Source: CSP1-5 sp964348275
Lineage (GTDB): Bacteria; Methylomirabilota; Methylomirabilia; Methylomirabilales; CSP1-5
DNA length: 64,000 bases
Direction of reading: 5' to 3'
NCBI GenBank assembly: GCA_964348275.1
Contig: CAYGBT010000010.1
Location: forward strand, 1-64,000
Shown here: in pieces, positions 32,121-41,447 of the stretch
Position numbering within the stretch: position 1 is the stretch's first letter
How the letters are laid out: each line of letters starts with the position of its first letter
Notes under the pieces: generated by a model
Database searches by the model: none
What the model saw: the letters and a program-made list of their open reading frames with translations, nothing else
Told to the model about the DNA's origin: nothing
Translations under genes and position numbers: made by a program

Positions 32121-32854
32121 TGAGCGAGGCCATCGAGCTTGTTCAATTGTACAAGGCCTTCGAGGGGAACGAGGTCCTCCAGGGATTAGATCTCGGGATC
32201 GAGGCGGGAGAGATCCTGACCATCCTGGGAGGGAGCGGGACCGGCAAGAGTGTCCTCCTGAAGCTGATGATCGGACTCCTGAAGCCGGATGCAGGCCAGA
32301 TCCTGGTTGAAGGGGACGACATCGTCCCGCTCAAGGAGGAGGAGCTGCTGAAGCTCAGGCGAAAGGTGGGCATGCTGTTTCAGGGCGCGGCCCTCTTTGA
32401 CTCGTTGAGTGTGAAGGAAAACGTTGCCTTTCCCTTGAGGGAGCACACCCGGATGACCGAGAATGAGATCCGGGATCGGGTGGCGGAGGTCTTGTCGCTT
32501 GTGGGGATGAGCGGCACGGAGGCAAAATTTCCGGTGGAGCTCTCGGGAGGCATGCGGAAACGTGTGGGACTGGCCCGGGCGGTTGCCTTGACGCCGCGGA
32601 TCGTCCTGTATGATGAACCGACGACGGGCCTCGATCCCCGCAATGTGGACAAGATCAATGAACTGATCACCGACCTCCGCGCGAAACTCCATGTCACCTC
32701 GGTGGTGGTCACCCACGACCTGCAGAGCGCCTTTCGGATCTCGGACAGAGTCTCACTCCTTTCCGAGGGGCGGATCGCTGCCACCGGGACACCGGCAGAG
32801 ATGGGCAGAGTTGAAAACGCGGCGGTTCAGGAATTTTTGGCTGGCCACCTGTGA
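32120..32854 (+). CDS. mlaF: MlaF-type ABC ATPase
   Basis: A 244-residue ABC ATPase: Walker A GGSGTGKSVL (about 38-47), Q loop MLFQGAALFDSLSV, signature LSGGMRKRVGLARA, Walker B RIVLYDEPTTGLDP, switch VVVTHD. The 'LFDSLSVxENVAFPL' block after the Q loop is typical of MlaF. It energises MlaE. The ATG at 32120 shares its A with the mlaE stop. Confidence 0.95.
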   Translation: MSEAIELVQLYKAFEGNEVLQGLDLGIEAGEILTILGGSGTGKSVLLKLMIGLLKPDAGQILVEGDDIVPLKEEELLKLRRKVGMLFQGAALFDSLSVKENVAFPLREHTRMTENEIRDRVAEVLSLVGMSGTEAKFPVELSGGMRKRVGLARAVALTPRIVLYDEPTTGLDPRNVDKINELITDLRAKLHVTSVVVTHDLQSAFRISDRVSLLSEGRIAATGTPAEMGRVENAAVQEFLAGHL

Positions 32855-32856
32855 GA

Positions 32857-33005
32857 GTTCATAGTTCAGGGTTAAGGGTTCAGAGTAGAGAGTTCAGGGA
32901 AGATCGTGCAGGGTTCAGGGTCAAGAGTTGAGCATGTAGAGTTCAGAGGAACAAATCTTGCTGATCCATGAGCCATGAACCGTGAACTGTGAACAGTGAA
33001 CGGAG
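32857..33005. repeat. Degenerate heptamer array inside the mla operon
   Basis: The cleanest array of the window: GAGTTCA, TAGTTCA, GGGTTAA, GGGTTCA, GAGTAGA, GAGTTCA, then GGGTTCA, GGGTCAA, GAGTTGA, and finally GCCATGA, ACCGTGA, ACTGTGA, ACAGTGA, ACGGAGA. It fills the whole gap between mlaF and mlaD. Confidence 0.8.
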
Positions 33006-33011
33006 AACTAG

Positions 33012-34124
33012 ATGCGGGATCGGGAGTTACAGATCAAACTTCGGGTCGGGATCTTCGTCCTCCTTCTCCTCATCCTCTTTGTAGCCTTTGTCCTGACGAT
33101 CGGAGTGCAAACCCGCCTCTTCGAAGAACGGTACACCCTCCGATCCGCCTTTGGGGACGTGCAGGGACTGATCGTGGGGGCTCCCGTCCGTCTGGCCGGA
33201 TTGACCGTGGGCACCGTGCAGCAGATCACCTTTGGTCCGGATATCGCCGATCCCCGCATCCATGTGGAGGTGACCATTGACGTGGACTTTCAGTCCCGCA
33301 TCCGGGAGGACTCGGTGGCAAGCATCGGGACCATCGGATTGGTTGGAGATAAGGTGTTCGAGATCACTGTGGGGAGCGAGAGCGCAAGGATCCTGCAGCC
33401 AGGGGAGGTTCTGCAGAGTGCAGAGCCGCTCGATTTTGCCCGTCTCGTGGGCCTCGGTGGAGACGTGTTGGAGAGTTTGGCGGATGCCAGCGGGGCCCTG
33501 AAAAAGATCCTCGGGAGTATGGAGGAAGGTCAGGGACTCCTTCCCACTTTACTTTCGGACGAAGTGGGTCGGGAACTGATCCGCGATCTGGCCGTCGTCG
33601 CAAGGAACCTCCGCACGCTTAGCGAGCGGGCGGAGAAAGGAGAGGGGCTTCTTGGCGCGTTGATGGCGAAGAAAGATGTTCCTTTAGTCGAGAACCTGAA
33701 CCGCAGCGCCGTGCATTTGGAGCGCACGCTGAAAGAAATCCGCGAAGGGGAGGGGCTCCTCCATGCCCTCATCTTTGAGAAGGGCGGGGCGGACGTGGTG
33801 GAGGACCTCAAGCGGACCGCCGAGGGGTTGGACAAGGTGGTGGGGCGCCTGCGGGGCGGCGAGGGCCTCTTGGGAGCTCTACTCACCGAGGAGAGCAAGC
33901 GGCAGGTTCTTCAGGACCTTGGGGGGATCGTGGCTGACCTCAAGCGGATCACGAGGGCTCTGGCAGAGGGGAAGGGCACATTGGGGGCACTCATCCAGGA
34001 CCCGACCGTATACGAAGACCTCTCAAGCCTCCTCCGAGGGGCGGAGCGGAGCTGGATCCTCCGGGGCCTCATTCGCTCCAGTGTCCGCGGGGGGGAGGAT
34101 ACGGTGGAAGAAGAAGAAAAGTGA
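33012..34124 (+). CDS. mlaD: MlaD-type MCE-domain protein with C-terminal repeats
   Basis: A 370-residue protein with one N-terminal membrane helix (about 11-31), an MCE domain (about 38-120: LRSAFGDVQGLIVGAPVRLAGLTVGTV...) and a helical C-terminus made of about five repeats of 36-37 residues, each opening with the type G-E-G-L-L-G-A-L (GQGLLPTLL, GEGLLGALM, GEGLLHALI, GEGLLGALL, GKGTLGALI). MCE proteins form hexameric rings in the periplasm that carry lipids; the repeats probably form a long helical tube or needle. GGAGA precedes the ATG. No MlaC or MlaB gene follows. Confidence 0.92.
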   Translation: MRDRELQIKLRVGIFVLLLLILFVAFVLTIGVQTRLFEERYTLRSAFGDVQGLIVGAPVRLAGLTVGTVQQITFGPDIADPRIHVEVTIDVDFQSRIREDSVASIGTIGLVGDKVFEITVGSESARILQPGEVLQSAEPLDFARLVGLGGDVLESLADASGALKKILGSMEEGQGLLPTLLSDEVGRELIRDLAVVARNLRTLSERAEKGEGLLGALMAKKDVPLVENLNRSAVHLERTLKEIREGEGLLHALIFEKGGADVVEDLKRTAEGLDKVVGRLRGGEGLLGALLTEESKRQVLQDLGGIVADLKRITRALAEGKGTLGALIQDPTVYEDLSSLLRGAERSWILRGLIRSSVRGGEDTVEEEEK

Positions 34125-34376
34125 GACAAGTAGTCAGATCAATCCGGCCGTGGCAGTTTCCCTTAGCGTAAGCCTATCTGGCCTTCACCAGTCAAGAGCG
34201 TTTGCGGACCCGCCAAGCTTTCCCTTTCTCACGGATCGATTTTTGCACGTTGCCTCTACTGGATTTCCTCTTTCTGTTCAGTGGACGATTCGCGGCCACG
34301 GATATCCGATAGTCCGTCAAGCAGGTGAAGGCTTGGGGAGATCGGGAAGGCCGCTGTGGTCCGTAGGGGGTATTTG

Positions 34377-37300
34377 GTGAAGCGAAAACTCCGGATTGCG
34401 AGACGAATTCTCCTGGGCCTGCTCGTCGTCGTTCTCCTCGTTGTCGCCGGGGTTCAAGTTGCCCTTTCAACTGAGGCGGTTCAACGGGTTCTCCGGACCC
34501 GCCTTGAAGGTCTGCTCAGTGGGCGGCTGCGGCAGGAGGTCCGGATCGGCGAGGTCTGGTTGAGCCCGTGGCTCAACTTTCTTGAGCTGCGTCAACTCGC
34601 CGTCAGCGGCCCAGGGCAAGCCCCTCTCCTCGAGATTTGGCGTGTCCGGTTTTACCCGGATCACAGTCGCCTTCTCCATCGGGTGCTGGCCTTTAAGAAC
34701 GTAGTCCTGCTGCGTCCCGTCATCCAGCTTCCCGAAGGACTCGAGGTCCCGGAAAGACCGCCAGGAGGGCTGGACGTCTCCCCGATTACTCTTGATGTCG
34801 ATCGTCTTCAGATCCGGGAGGGGAAATTTATCTACGGCGGGGAGAAACGGATCTGGAACGCTCAGGGTCTTGATGCTGATCTCTGGAGAGAAGAGGCGCG
34901 GGTGCGAGGTGAAATTCGCGTCGCCGAGGGAGTGGTGCATCTGTCCGCGGAACCCCTGCACTGGGGAAAGCTCGAGGCAATTGTGGCCTTGGAGGAACAG
35001 GACCTGACCTTTACGCGTCTCGGGGTCGATGTGGGGCGAGGAGACTTCGGAGTGACCGGGCGGGTCCGGAACCTGATCGGTGGACCAAGCCTGGACGTCG
35101 AGCTGACCGCGCAATTTCCCTTTACGTTTCGGCACTCCAGGCTGGGGACTCTCCGAATTGACGGCCAACTCACGGGGCCGGCACGTGCTCCCTCCTTTCA
35201 GGGGGTTGCCTGGATGCGCGGTGGCCCATGGCCTGACATGAGGATCATACTTTCCGGCGACCGAGAGGGGATCCAGGGCAAGGACCTGGCCCTGCGTCCC
35301 GCCTCAGGCGAGGTATCGGGGAGTTTCCACCTTGCGTGGAAAGACCTGAGCTACACCGCCGAAGTCCGAGGGCAGGGACTTGCTCTCGATCTGCTTATGG
35401 CTCCGAGTCTGGGGAACCTCCCGGTGACCGGGGCGGTCGCTGTCCAGGCCCTCGTGGAAGGCCGGGGTCTCACGGCTGCCGGTGTCGCGGCTCAGGCAAC
35501 CTTTCAGGTCCGCTCGCTCCAGCGCCGAGATCAGCCCTCGATTGCGGGGAGCGCGGAGGGATACGTGAAGGCTACTGGGGGGCGCGTTTCTCTCGAACGC
35601 CTTCAGGTAGACCTTCCGCCCAATCGTCTGACCGTGAAGGGATCGTTGTGGGAGGAGTTGAATCTCGAGGTGGCGGCAATCTCCCCGCGTGTTGATCGAG
35701 TCGGGCGACTCCTCGGGACAAACGGGCTGAGGGGAAATGGCAAGGTGGTGGGTCGTGTGATGGGGACACTCACGGCTCCCACGTTTCAGGGGACCCTTAC
35801 GTGGGACTCCGCCCGTCTCCTGAAGCGGGATTTCAAAAGCATTCATGGAAAGATCCAGCTCGAGCGGCGGCATCTGAGAGCCCCTCGCCTCGTTGTCACC
35901 AGAGGAAAAAGCACCGGGACGATCCATCTCCGCTTGACCCTACCGGACAAGCCGGGGGTGCGTGACTTGAACGAGGATCTCCGGATCAACGCAAAGGGGC
36001 AGGTCAGTGGAGCCCCCGGAGATTTTTTGTCCCTCTTTGTTCGGGAGAAGATCCCCGTCAGAGGGAGAATGACGCTGGAGGCGAGTGTGGACGGCGTTCC
36101 GGCCCAGCTTGAAGGACACGGGCATGTATTAATCAAGGATGCCACCGTGCTCGGCGAACCGTGGCAAGCAATAGAGGCAGGCCTTGAATTGGAGCCTAAG
36201 CGTCTTCTTTTCGAAGAGGTCCGCCTGGCCCGCGGCGGCGAGCACGTGACGGGGAAAGGTCTCGTGCGACTCGAGGACGGCGGGATTAGTTTTCGCCTGG
36301 CCACGGCGGGGCTTTCGCTTGAGGGATTTCGGCTCTTCGAAGGAACAGACCTCCAAGGGAAGATGCACGGCGAGATGCACGGGGAAGGTCATCTTGAGAA
36401 CCCGAGGATCCAGATGGACTACACACTGAAGGGCCTCCGGTATAGCACGATTCCTCTAGGGAGTGGTCGCGGGAGCCTTTTGCTCGAGGACCAGGCGATG
36501 ACCGCTCAATTGGCGCTCCCGGAACGGGGCTATTCCGCAACGGGAAGGCTGCAGGCCGTCCGCCCGTATGCCTACAATGTGCGGGTCAGCATGAAGCAGG
36601 CGGACTTGACTCCCCTCTTTGGCCTGGCAGGCCTTTCTCTCCTGAAGGGGGGTGGGGGGACCGGTTCCGGAACAGGCCAGGTGCGCGGAAATCTCACGGC
36701 GCCCCGTCCATCCGAGAGGACCCTCCACCTCGAGGCTCCCTCGCTGCGCCTCCACGGAGTGACATTTCACACCGTCCGACCGATCCGTCTCGGGATGCAG
36801 GGAGACACGTTGACGATTGCTTCCCTTGCGGTGAGCGGAAAGCAGGGGTGGCTGAACGCTCGGGGAAACATTGCTCTTCACGGGAAGGCGGACGTCGATA
36901 TTCGGGGGAAGATCCCGGTAGCGCTCCTGCGAGGGCTTGGGGCGGTTGCCGGAGGGAGTGGGGCCGCTGACCTGAAACTGAAGGTCTCCGGGCTCTGGGC
37001 CTCGCCCCGGTACGAGGGAGACATGCAGTTGAAAGGGGCCCGCCTCCGACTGAAGGGACATCCAGAGGATTTTCAACGTATTGCCGGGCGCATGGATTTT
37101 CAGAAGACAGAAATTCGTATCCCGAGCCTGATTGGGAGGTGGGCCGGGGGGGAGGTGAAAATCTCAGGGACCGCATCCCGGACCCGGGGAAAGGAATGGC
37201 GGTGGGATCTCGATCTCATCCTTGATAAAGCAGACGGAGAGCGGGTCTTTGCCTGGGGAGACAGGAGGGGCAGGAGGAGAGTAACCGGTCGGACCTATCT

Positions 37301-37865
37301 TCAGGGGAAGCTTGCTGCCAGGGGGAGGTCTTGGCAAGAGTTGCAACACTCGCTGAGAGGAAAGCTCAGATTAGCCTTGAGGGATGGAACGTTCCGGCGA
37401 TACACCGTGCTGGCCAACATCCTGCAAATCCTCAATCTCAATCCAGACCCTGTGAAAGGCGTTCCCTACGATTCCCTTGACGCGGACTTTCATCTGAAGC
37501 GGTGGGTTGCAAAGACCGAGGATCTCAGGTTCGTCTCCGACACCGTGAAGATCAGCGGGGTGGGTACGATTGACCTGGGTCGCCGAAAAGTCGATATGCT
37601 CCTGGGGGTGCAACCCCTCCGCACCGTGGACAAGGCCGTCCAATTTCTCAAACTGGGGAAGATCCCAGTCTTGGGCCGGCTCCTCTTCGGGAAGGAGCAG
37701 AGTGTCCTGGTAGTGGCAGTGGAGGTCAAGGGACCCCTGGACGGACCCAAGGTTGCCGCCGTGCCTGAGGAATCCCTCGGGCGGGGGGTCCTCGGTGTCA
37801 TCCGCCGCGTGTTCGAGCTACCTGCGAAGCTAGTACCCTCCGGGAAATCGAGCAAATATCAGTGA
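34377..37865 (+). CDS. AsmA/TamB-like giant envelope protein
   Basis: About 1162 residues with an N-terminal membrane anchor (about 6-30, IARRILLGLLVVVLLVVAGVQVAL) followed by a very long stretch of beta-strand-rich sequence with many 'G.L....G.......G.......' repeats. It ends with the AsmA_2/DUF3971-like segment RYTVLANILQILNL...VSDTVKISGVGTIDLGRRKVDMLLGVQPL. Such proteins form groove-like bridges that are thought to carry phospholipids from inner to outer membrane, which suits its place after mlaEFD. I start at the GTG at 34377 (GGGGG six bases before). A 250-base gap precedes it with no evident promoter. Confidence 0.87.
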   Translation: MKRKLRIARRILLGLLVVVLLVVAGVQVALSTEAVQRVLRTRLEGLLSGRLRQEVRIGEVWLSPWLNFLELRQLAVSGPGQAPLLEIWRVRFYPDHSRLLHRVLAFKNVVLLRPVIQLPEGLEVPERPPGGLDVSPITLDVDRLQIREGKFIYGGEKRIWNAQGLDADLWREEARVRGEIRVAEGVVHLSAEPLHWGKLEAIVALEEQDLTFTRLGVDVGRGDFGVTGRVRNLIGGPSLDVELTAQFPFTFRHSRLGTLRIDGQLTGPARAPSFQGVAWMRGGPWPDMRIILSGDREGIQGKDLALRPASGEVSGSFHLAWKDLSYTAEVRGQGLALDLLMAPSLGNLPVTGAVAVQALVEGRGLTAAGVAAQATFQVRSLQRRDQPSIAGSAEGYVKATGGRVSLERLQVDLPPNRLTVKGSLWEELNLEVAAISPRVDRVGRLLGTNGLRGNGKVVGRVMGTLTAPTFQGTLTWDSARLLKRDFKSIHGKIQLERRHLRAPRLVVTRGKSTGTIHLRLTLPDKPGVRDLNEDLRINAKGQVSGAPGDFLSLFVREKIPVRGRMTLEASVDGVPAQLEGHGHVLIKDATVLGEPWQAIEAGLELEPKRLLFEEVRLARGGEHVTGKGLVRLEDGGISFRLATAGLSLEGFRLFEGTDLQGKMHGEMHGEGHLENPRIQMDYTLKGLRYSTIPLGSGRGSLLLEDQAMTAQLALPERGYSATGRLQAVRPYAYNVRVSMKQADLTPLFGLAGLSLLKGGGGTGSGTGQVRGNLTAPRPSERTLHLEAPSLRLHGVTFHTVRPIRLGMQGDTLTIASLAVSGKQGWLNARGNIALHGKADVDIRGKIPVALLRGLGAVAGGSGAADLKLKVSGLWASPRYEGDMQLKGARLRLKGHPEDFQRIAGRMDFQKTEIRIPSLIGRWAGGEVKISGTASRTRGKEWRWDLDLILDKADGERVFAWGDRRGRRRVTGRTYLQGKLAARGRSWQELQHSLRGKLRLALRDGTFRRYTVLANILQILNLNPDPVKGVPYDSLDADFHLKRWVAKTEDLRFVSDTVKISGVGTIDLGRRKVDMLLGVQPLRTVDKAVQFLKLGKIPVLGRLLFGKEQSVLVVAVEVKGPLDGPKVAAVPEESLGRGVLGVIRRVFELPAKLVPSGKSSKYQ

Positions 37866-37879
37866 TCCGTCCGACGGGA

Positions 37880-37908
37880 TTGACCCTCGACAGGTTTTTT
37901 GGTAGAAA
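37880..37908 (+). promoter_or_regulatory. Promoter of the otsA operon
   Basis: TTGACC at 37880-37885, 17 bases, TAGAAA at 37903-37908, about 180 bases before otsA. Confidence 0.5.
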
Positions 37909-38085
37909 AGGGGCCAAGAAAATTGACGGTCCGCATAGTGCCTGCCTTCGTCCGCCCAGCTGTCCGGCAGCGTTGTCGTGGATGACGTGCATGGGTGCAC
38001 TTCCGAGTGGTCTCGCCTCCTGCGAGCGCATTGAGTCGCAGGGAGATACCAGGAAAGGCACCCTCTTCAATAGTGGGGGATGTAA

Positions 38086-39567
38086 ATGGGTCACCGCACA
38101 GCCTTACAGGATTTTGTGAAGTCGAGGATGAGGGCCTCCCGGGTGGTGGTGGTCTCCAATCGGGCGCCGTATATGCATGTCTATGAGGGAGACCAGATCA
38201 TCTCGCGACGACCGGCCGGCGGGGTCGTGGTGGCACTCGATCCGGTGCTGCGAGTGGCCAAGGGGAGCTGGGTGGCCGCCGGGCAGACCGAAGCGGACCG
38301 GAATGTCGCGGATGAGGAGGGGCGGGTCCGTGTTCCACCGGAGGATCCCCAGTACACCTTACGACGTGTGTGGCTGACCAAAGAGCAGGAGGAGGGGTAC
38401 TATTACGGCTTCTCCAATGAGACCCTCTGGCCGCTCTGCCATGCGGCCTTTATCCGACCGTTGTTTCGCGCCGCCGACTGGCAGCACTACCAGGCGGTCA
38501 ATCAGATCTTCGCCGACGCGGCCCTCAAAGAGGCTGGGTCCGGACGAGCGGTCATCTGGACTCAGGATTACCATCTTGCCCTCTGCCCGCGCCTTCTGAA
38601 GGAGGCGCGGCCGGAGTTGAGCGTGGCGCATTTCTGGCATACCCCCTGGCCGAACCCCGAGGTCTTTCGGATCTGCCCGTGGAGACGGGAGCTGTTAGAG
38701 GGGCTTTTGGGAAGTGATCTCCTCGGGTTTCACATCCGCTACCATTGCGATAATTTTCTGGCCACAGTGGCCAACGAACTGGAAGCCAAGATCATCACCG
38801 AACAGTCGGCTGTGCAGTACCGAGGACGCACGACACTGGTCAGACCCTTCCCCATTAGCATCGATTATCATCGGATCGTCCAGGATGTGGACTCACCCGA
38901 AGTGAAGGAAGAGACCCGTCGGATCGAAGGGCTGCTGGGGGGGCGGCCGGAGTTCTTGGCGGTGGGGGTAGACCGGATTGACTACACCAAAGGGATCGTG
39001 GAACGGTTGGAGGCCATTGATCGGTTCCTCGAGCGGTACCCGCAATATTTGGGTCGGTTCATCTACCTGGGGATTGGCGCCCCCAGCCGGATTCATATCC
39101 CAGCGTACAAGCAACTTCGAGGAGAGATCGCCCAGCTGGTAGAAGAGATCAACTGGAAGCATGGAATGGAAACCTGGCAGCCGGTAATTTTTGTGGACCA
39201 ACAGGTCAGTTACCCCAGGCTGCTGGCCTATCTGGCGATGGCAGATCTCTGCCTCGTGACGGCGCTCCATGACGGCATGAATTTGGTCGCCAAGGAGTTT
39301 ATTGCGTCACAGCAACAGGAAAACCCGGGCGTTCTCATCCTGAGCCGGTTTACCGGTGCGGCCCGCGAGCTGGTCGAGGCCTTGCCGATTAACCCGTATG
39401 ACATCGAGGGGGCTGCCGAGACGATTCGCCAGGGACTGGAGATGCCCCGGGACGAACGGATGAGACGCTTCCGGTGGCTCCAGGAGCAGATCCAGGACCA
39501 CGATATCTACCGGTGGTCCCTGGAGATGCTCAGCGAGCTGAGACGGGTACGCCGCGGCCGGCTATGA
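38086..39567 (+). CDS. otsA: Trehalose-6-phosphate synthase (GT20)
   Basis: A 493-residue glycosyltransferase that joins UDP-(or ADP-)glucose and glucose-6-phosphate. VVVVSNRAPYM opens the domain (Arg of the SNR motif), RPAGGVVVALDPVL is the GGL-type loop in a slightly altered form, and WTQDYHLALCPRLL, HFWHTPWPNPEVFR, GFHIRYHCDNF, GVDRIDYTKGI (sugar-nucleotide site) and ALHDGMNLVAKEF are all present. The usual N-x-DGL loop is intact. Trehalose is an osmoprotectant in the cytosol. The ATG at 38086 has GGGGG upstream. It overlaps otsB by four bases. Confidence 0.95.
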   Translation: MGHRTALQDFVKSRMRASRVVVVSNRAPYMHVYEGDQIISRRPAGGVVVALDPVLRVAKGSWVAAGQTEADRNVADEEGRVRVPPEDPQYTLRRVWLTKEQEEGYYYGFSNETLWPLCHAAFIRPLFRAADWQHYQAVNQIFADAALKEAGSGRAVIWTQDYHLALCPRLLKEARPELSVAHFWHTPWPNPEVFRICPWRRELLEGLLGSDLLGFHIRYHCDNFLATVANELEAKIITEQSAVQYRGRTTLVRPFPISIDYHRIVQDVDSPEVKEETRRIEGLLGGRPEFLAVGVDRIDYTKGIVERLEAIDRFLERYPQYLGRFIYLGIGAPSRIHIPAYKQLRGEIAQLVEEINWKHGMETWQPVIFVDQQVSYPRLLAYLAMADLCLVTALHDGMNLVAKEFIASQQQENPGVLILSRFTGAARELVEALPINPYDIEGAAETIRQGLEMPRDERMRRFRWLQEQIQDHDIYRWSLEMLSELRRVRRGRL

Positions 39568-40367
39568 CCCATCTCTTCCGGATTTGGGACCGCTGTGCCG
39601 TGCGGATCCGGCAGGCCGAACAGGTCGGTCTCTTGTTCGATTTCGATGGGACCTTGAGCCCCATTGCTAGCCGCCCAGAGGTTCCCCGCCTTTCGCCATC
39701 CTCCCGAAAGATGTTGCAGGCGCTTGCACAGGATAGCCGGGTGGCCGTGGGGATCGTGAGTGGTCGTGGGCTGAGGGACCTCCGAGGCCGCGTCAGGCTC
39801 CGCGGGATCTATTATGCGGGAAACCATGGCCTGGAGCTGGAGGGGCCCGGGATCCGCTTTCTTCATCCTGGGGCTCGAGCGGCGCGACCGGTACTACTCC
39901 GACTCACTCAAGAGCTCCGGAGGCGCTTGCTGGGGGTGCCGGGCGTCCTCGTGGAAGATAAGACCTTAAGCCTGAGCCTCCACCTGCGACGCATTCCTGG
40001 CGCGAGACGCGCCTATGTTCGGAGCGTCTTCGCGCGGACAGTGAGGCCGCATCTGAAGGAGGGGGCGGTTCGGGTGACCCGAGGAAAGTTGGTCTTGGAG
40101 GTTCGCCCCGCTGTCGACTGGGATAAGGGGAGTGCCGTGGGACTCATCCGGAAGGCGATTGGGAGAGGGCGGTCGTCTCGAAAGATTTTCCTGTGCTACG
40201 TCGGGGATGACGAGACCGACGAAGCGGCCTTCCAGGCCTTGGGAGAGGAGGACCTGGCGGTCTTCGTGGGAGGTCGGAAGCGGAGCAGTGCCGCTCCCTA
40301 TTATCTTCGCGATCCTGGGGAGGTGGCGGATTTCTTGAAGCGTCTCAGGCGTTCGGTGGCCGCCTGA
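39564..40367 (+). CDS. otsB: Trehalose-6-phosphate phosphatase (HAD family)
   Basis: A 267-residue HAD phosphatase that removes the phosphate from trehalose-6-phosphate. Motif I is LLFDFDGTLSPIASRPE (about 20-36, nucleophile Asp), motif II VGIVSGRGLRDL, the NHGLELEGP segment is family-specific, and motif III/IV is YVGDDETDEAAFQAL. All are intact. Its ATG at 39564 overlaps the otsA stop, so the two enzymes are made together. Confidence 0.95.
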   Translation: MTHLFRIWDRCAVRIRQAEQVGLLFDFDGTLSPIASRPEVPRLSPSSRKMLQALAQDSRVAVGIVSGRGLRDLRGRVRLRGIYYAGNHGLELEGPGIRFLHPGARAARPVLLRLTQELRRRLLGVPGVLVEDKTLSLSLHLRRIPGARRAYVRSVFARTVRPHLKEGAVRVTRGKLVLEVRPAVDWDKGSAVGLIRKAIGRGRSSRKIFLCYVGDDETDEAAFQALGEEDLAVFVGGRKRSSAAPYYLRDPGEVADFLKRLRRSVAA

Positions 40368-40424
40368 GGAGCAAGGAAAGATCGCTGGTATACCTCGGGT
40401 ACAGATCGGCTGGCGGGATGAGAC

Positions 40425-41399
40425 ATGGACGAAACGCTGAAGCCCATTGATCTCCGAGGAGTAAAGACTTATCCCCTGGGGGGGCGGCCGAGTAAAGTCA
40501 CCGCTGCCGCCCTGGCACGGGTCTGGCAGAAAGGGGGGGCCTTTCGGGACTTCCTGGCGAGCCTTCCCGATGTCTTGGGAGCACACGACTTTCGGGCGGT
40601 GGTGGCCGCCATCGTTGCCGCCCGGCGGGCCGGCAAGCCGGTAATCCTTGGGTTGGGTGCCCATGTCATCAAGGTCGGGCTCTCCCCGGTCGTGATCGAT
40701 CTCTTGGAGCGGGGAATCGTGACCGCTCTTGCCATGAACGGGGCTGGCCCCATTCACGATTTTGAACTCGCCTATGCCGGTTTTACCTCCGAGGAGGTCG
40801 AGCCGATGCTTCGGACCGGAGAGTTCGGGATGGCGGAGGAGACGGGGAAGATCCTGAACGAGGCGATACGAGACGGAAGGGACAAGGGGTGGGGTCTCGG
40901 ACGGGCCGTGGGCGAGAAGCTGCTAGCCCTGAACCCGCCGCATCTCGTGTTGAGCCTTTGTGCCGCCGCGGTTCGTCTTCACCTTCCGGTGACCGTTCAC
41001 GTCGCGGTGGGGACGGATATCATTCACATGCACCCCTCGTGCGATGGGGCCGCCATCGGCCAGGCGAGTCACATCGACTTTCGGCTTCTCACGGCCGCGG
41101 TCGCTGAACTGGGGGGAGGGGGTGTCTATCTCAACGTGGGTTCCGCGGTTCTCCTTCCCGAGGTCTTCATGAAGGCGGTGGCGGTGGCTCGAAATCTGGG
41201 ACACGCGGTGAAAGACTTTACCACCGTGAATATGGATTTTCTGCAGCACTACCGACCGATGCAGAATGTCGTGCTCCGGCCGGTGGCAGGAGGTGGCCAG
41301 GGGTATGCCCTCACCGGTCACCACGAGATCCTTTTCCCGCTTCTGGCCGCCGCCGTGATCGAGCAGTGGGAAGAACCAGAGGCGGGAAAAGCGAAGTAA
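40425..41399 (+). CDS. Deoxyhypusine synthase-like protein lacking the catalytic Lys region
   Basis: A 324-residue protein with the NAD-binding core of the deoxyhypusine synthase fold: GLGAHVIKVGLSPVVIDLLERGIVTALAMNGAGPIHDFELAYAGFTSEEV, then HPSCDGAAIGQASHIDFR and GGGGVYLNVGSAV near the end. True enzymes have GGGVVKHHI with the catalytic Lys at that last site; here it reads GGGGVYLNVGSAV without Lys, so it is unlikely to modify eIF5A (which bacteria lack) and may use the fold for another NAD-dependent or spermidine-related reaction. It lies 57 bases after otsB and 48 before hldE2 on the same strand, so it is probably in their operon. Confidence 0.6.
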   Translation: MDETLKPIDLRGVKTYPLGGRPSKVTAAALARVWQKGGAFRDFLASLPDVLGAHDFRAVVAAIVAARRAGKPVILGLGAHVIKVGLSPVVIDLLERGIVTALAMNGAGPIHDFELAYAGFTSEEVEPMLRTGEFGMAEETGKILNEAIRDGRDKGWGLGRAVGEKLLALNPPHLVLSLCAAAVRLHLPVTVHVAVGTDIIHMHPSCDGAAIGQASHIDFRLLTAAVAELGGGGVYLNVGSAVLLPEVFMKAVAVARNLGHAVKDFTTVNMDFLQHYRPMQNVVLRPVAGGGQGYALTGHHEILFPLLAAAVIEQWEEPEAGKAK

Positions 41400-41447
41400 C
41401 CGCATCGGAGCGTCCCGGCCCTACATCCCGTCTCCGGGAAGAGTGAA

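Noticed and set aside
32857..33005. A CRISPR array
   Set aside because: The repeats are 7 bases long, contiguous and degenerate, with no spacers and no cas genes in the window.
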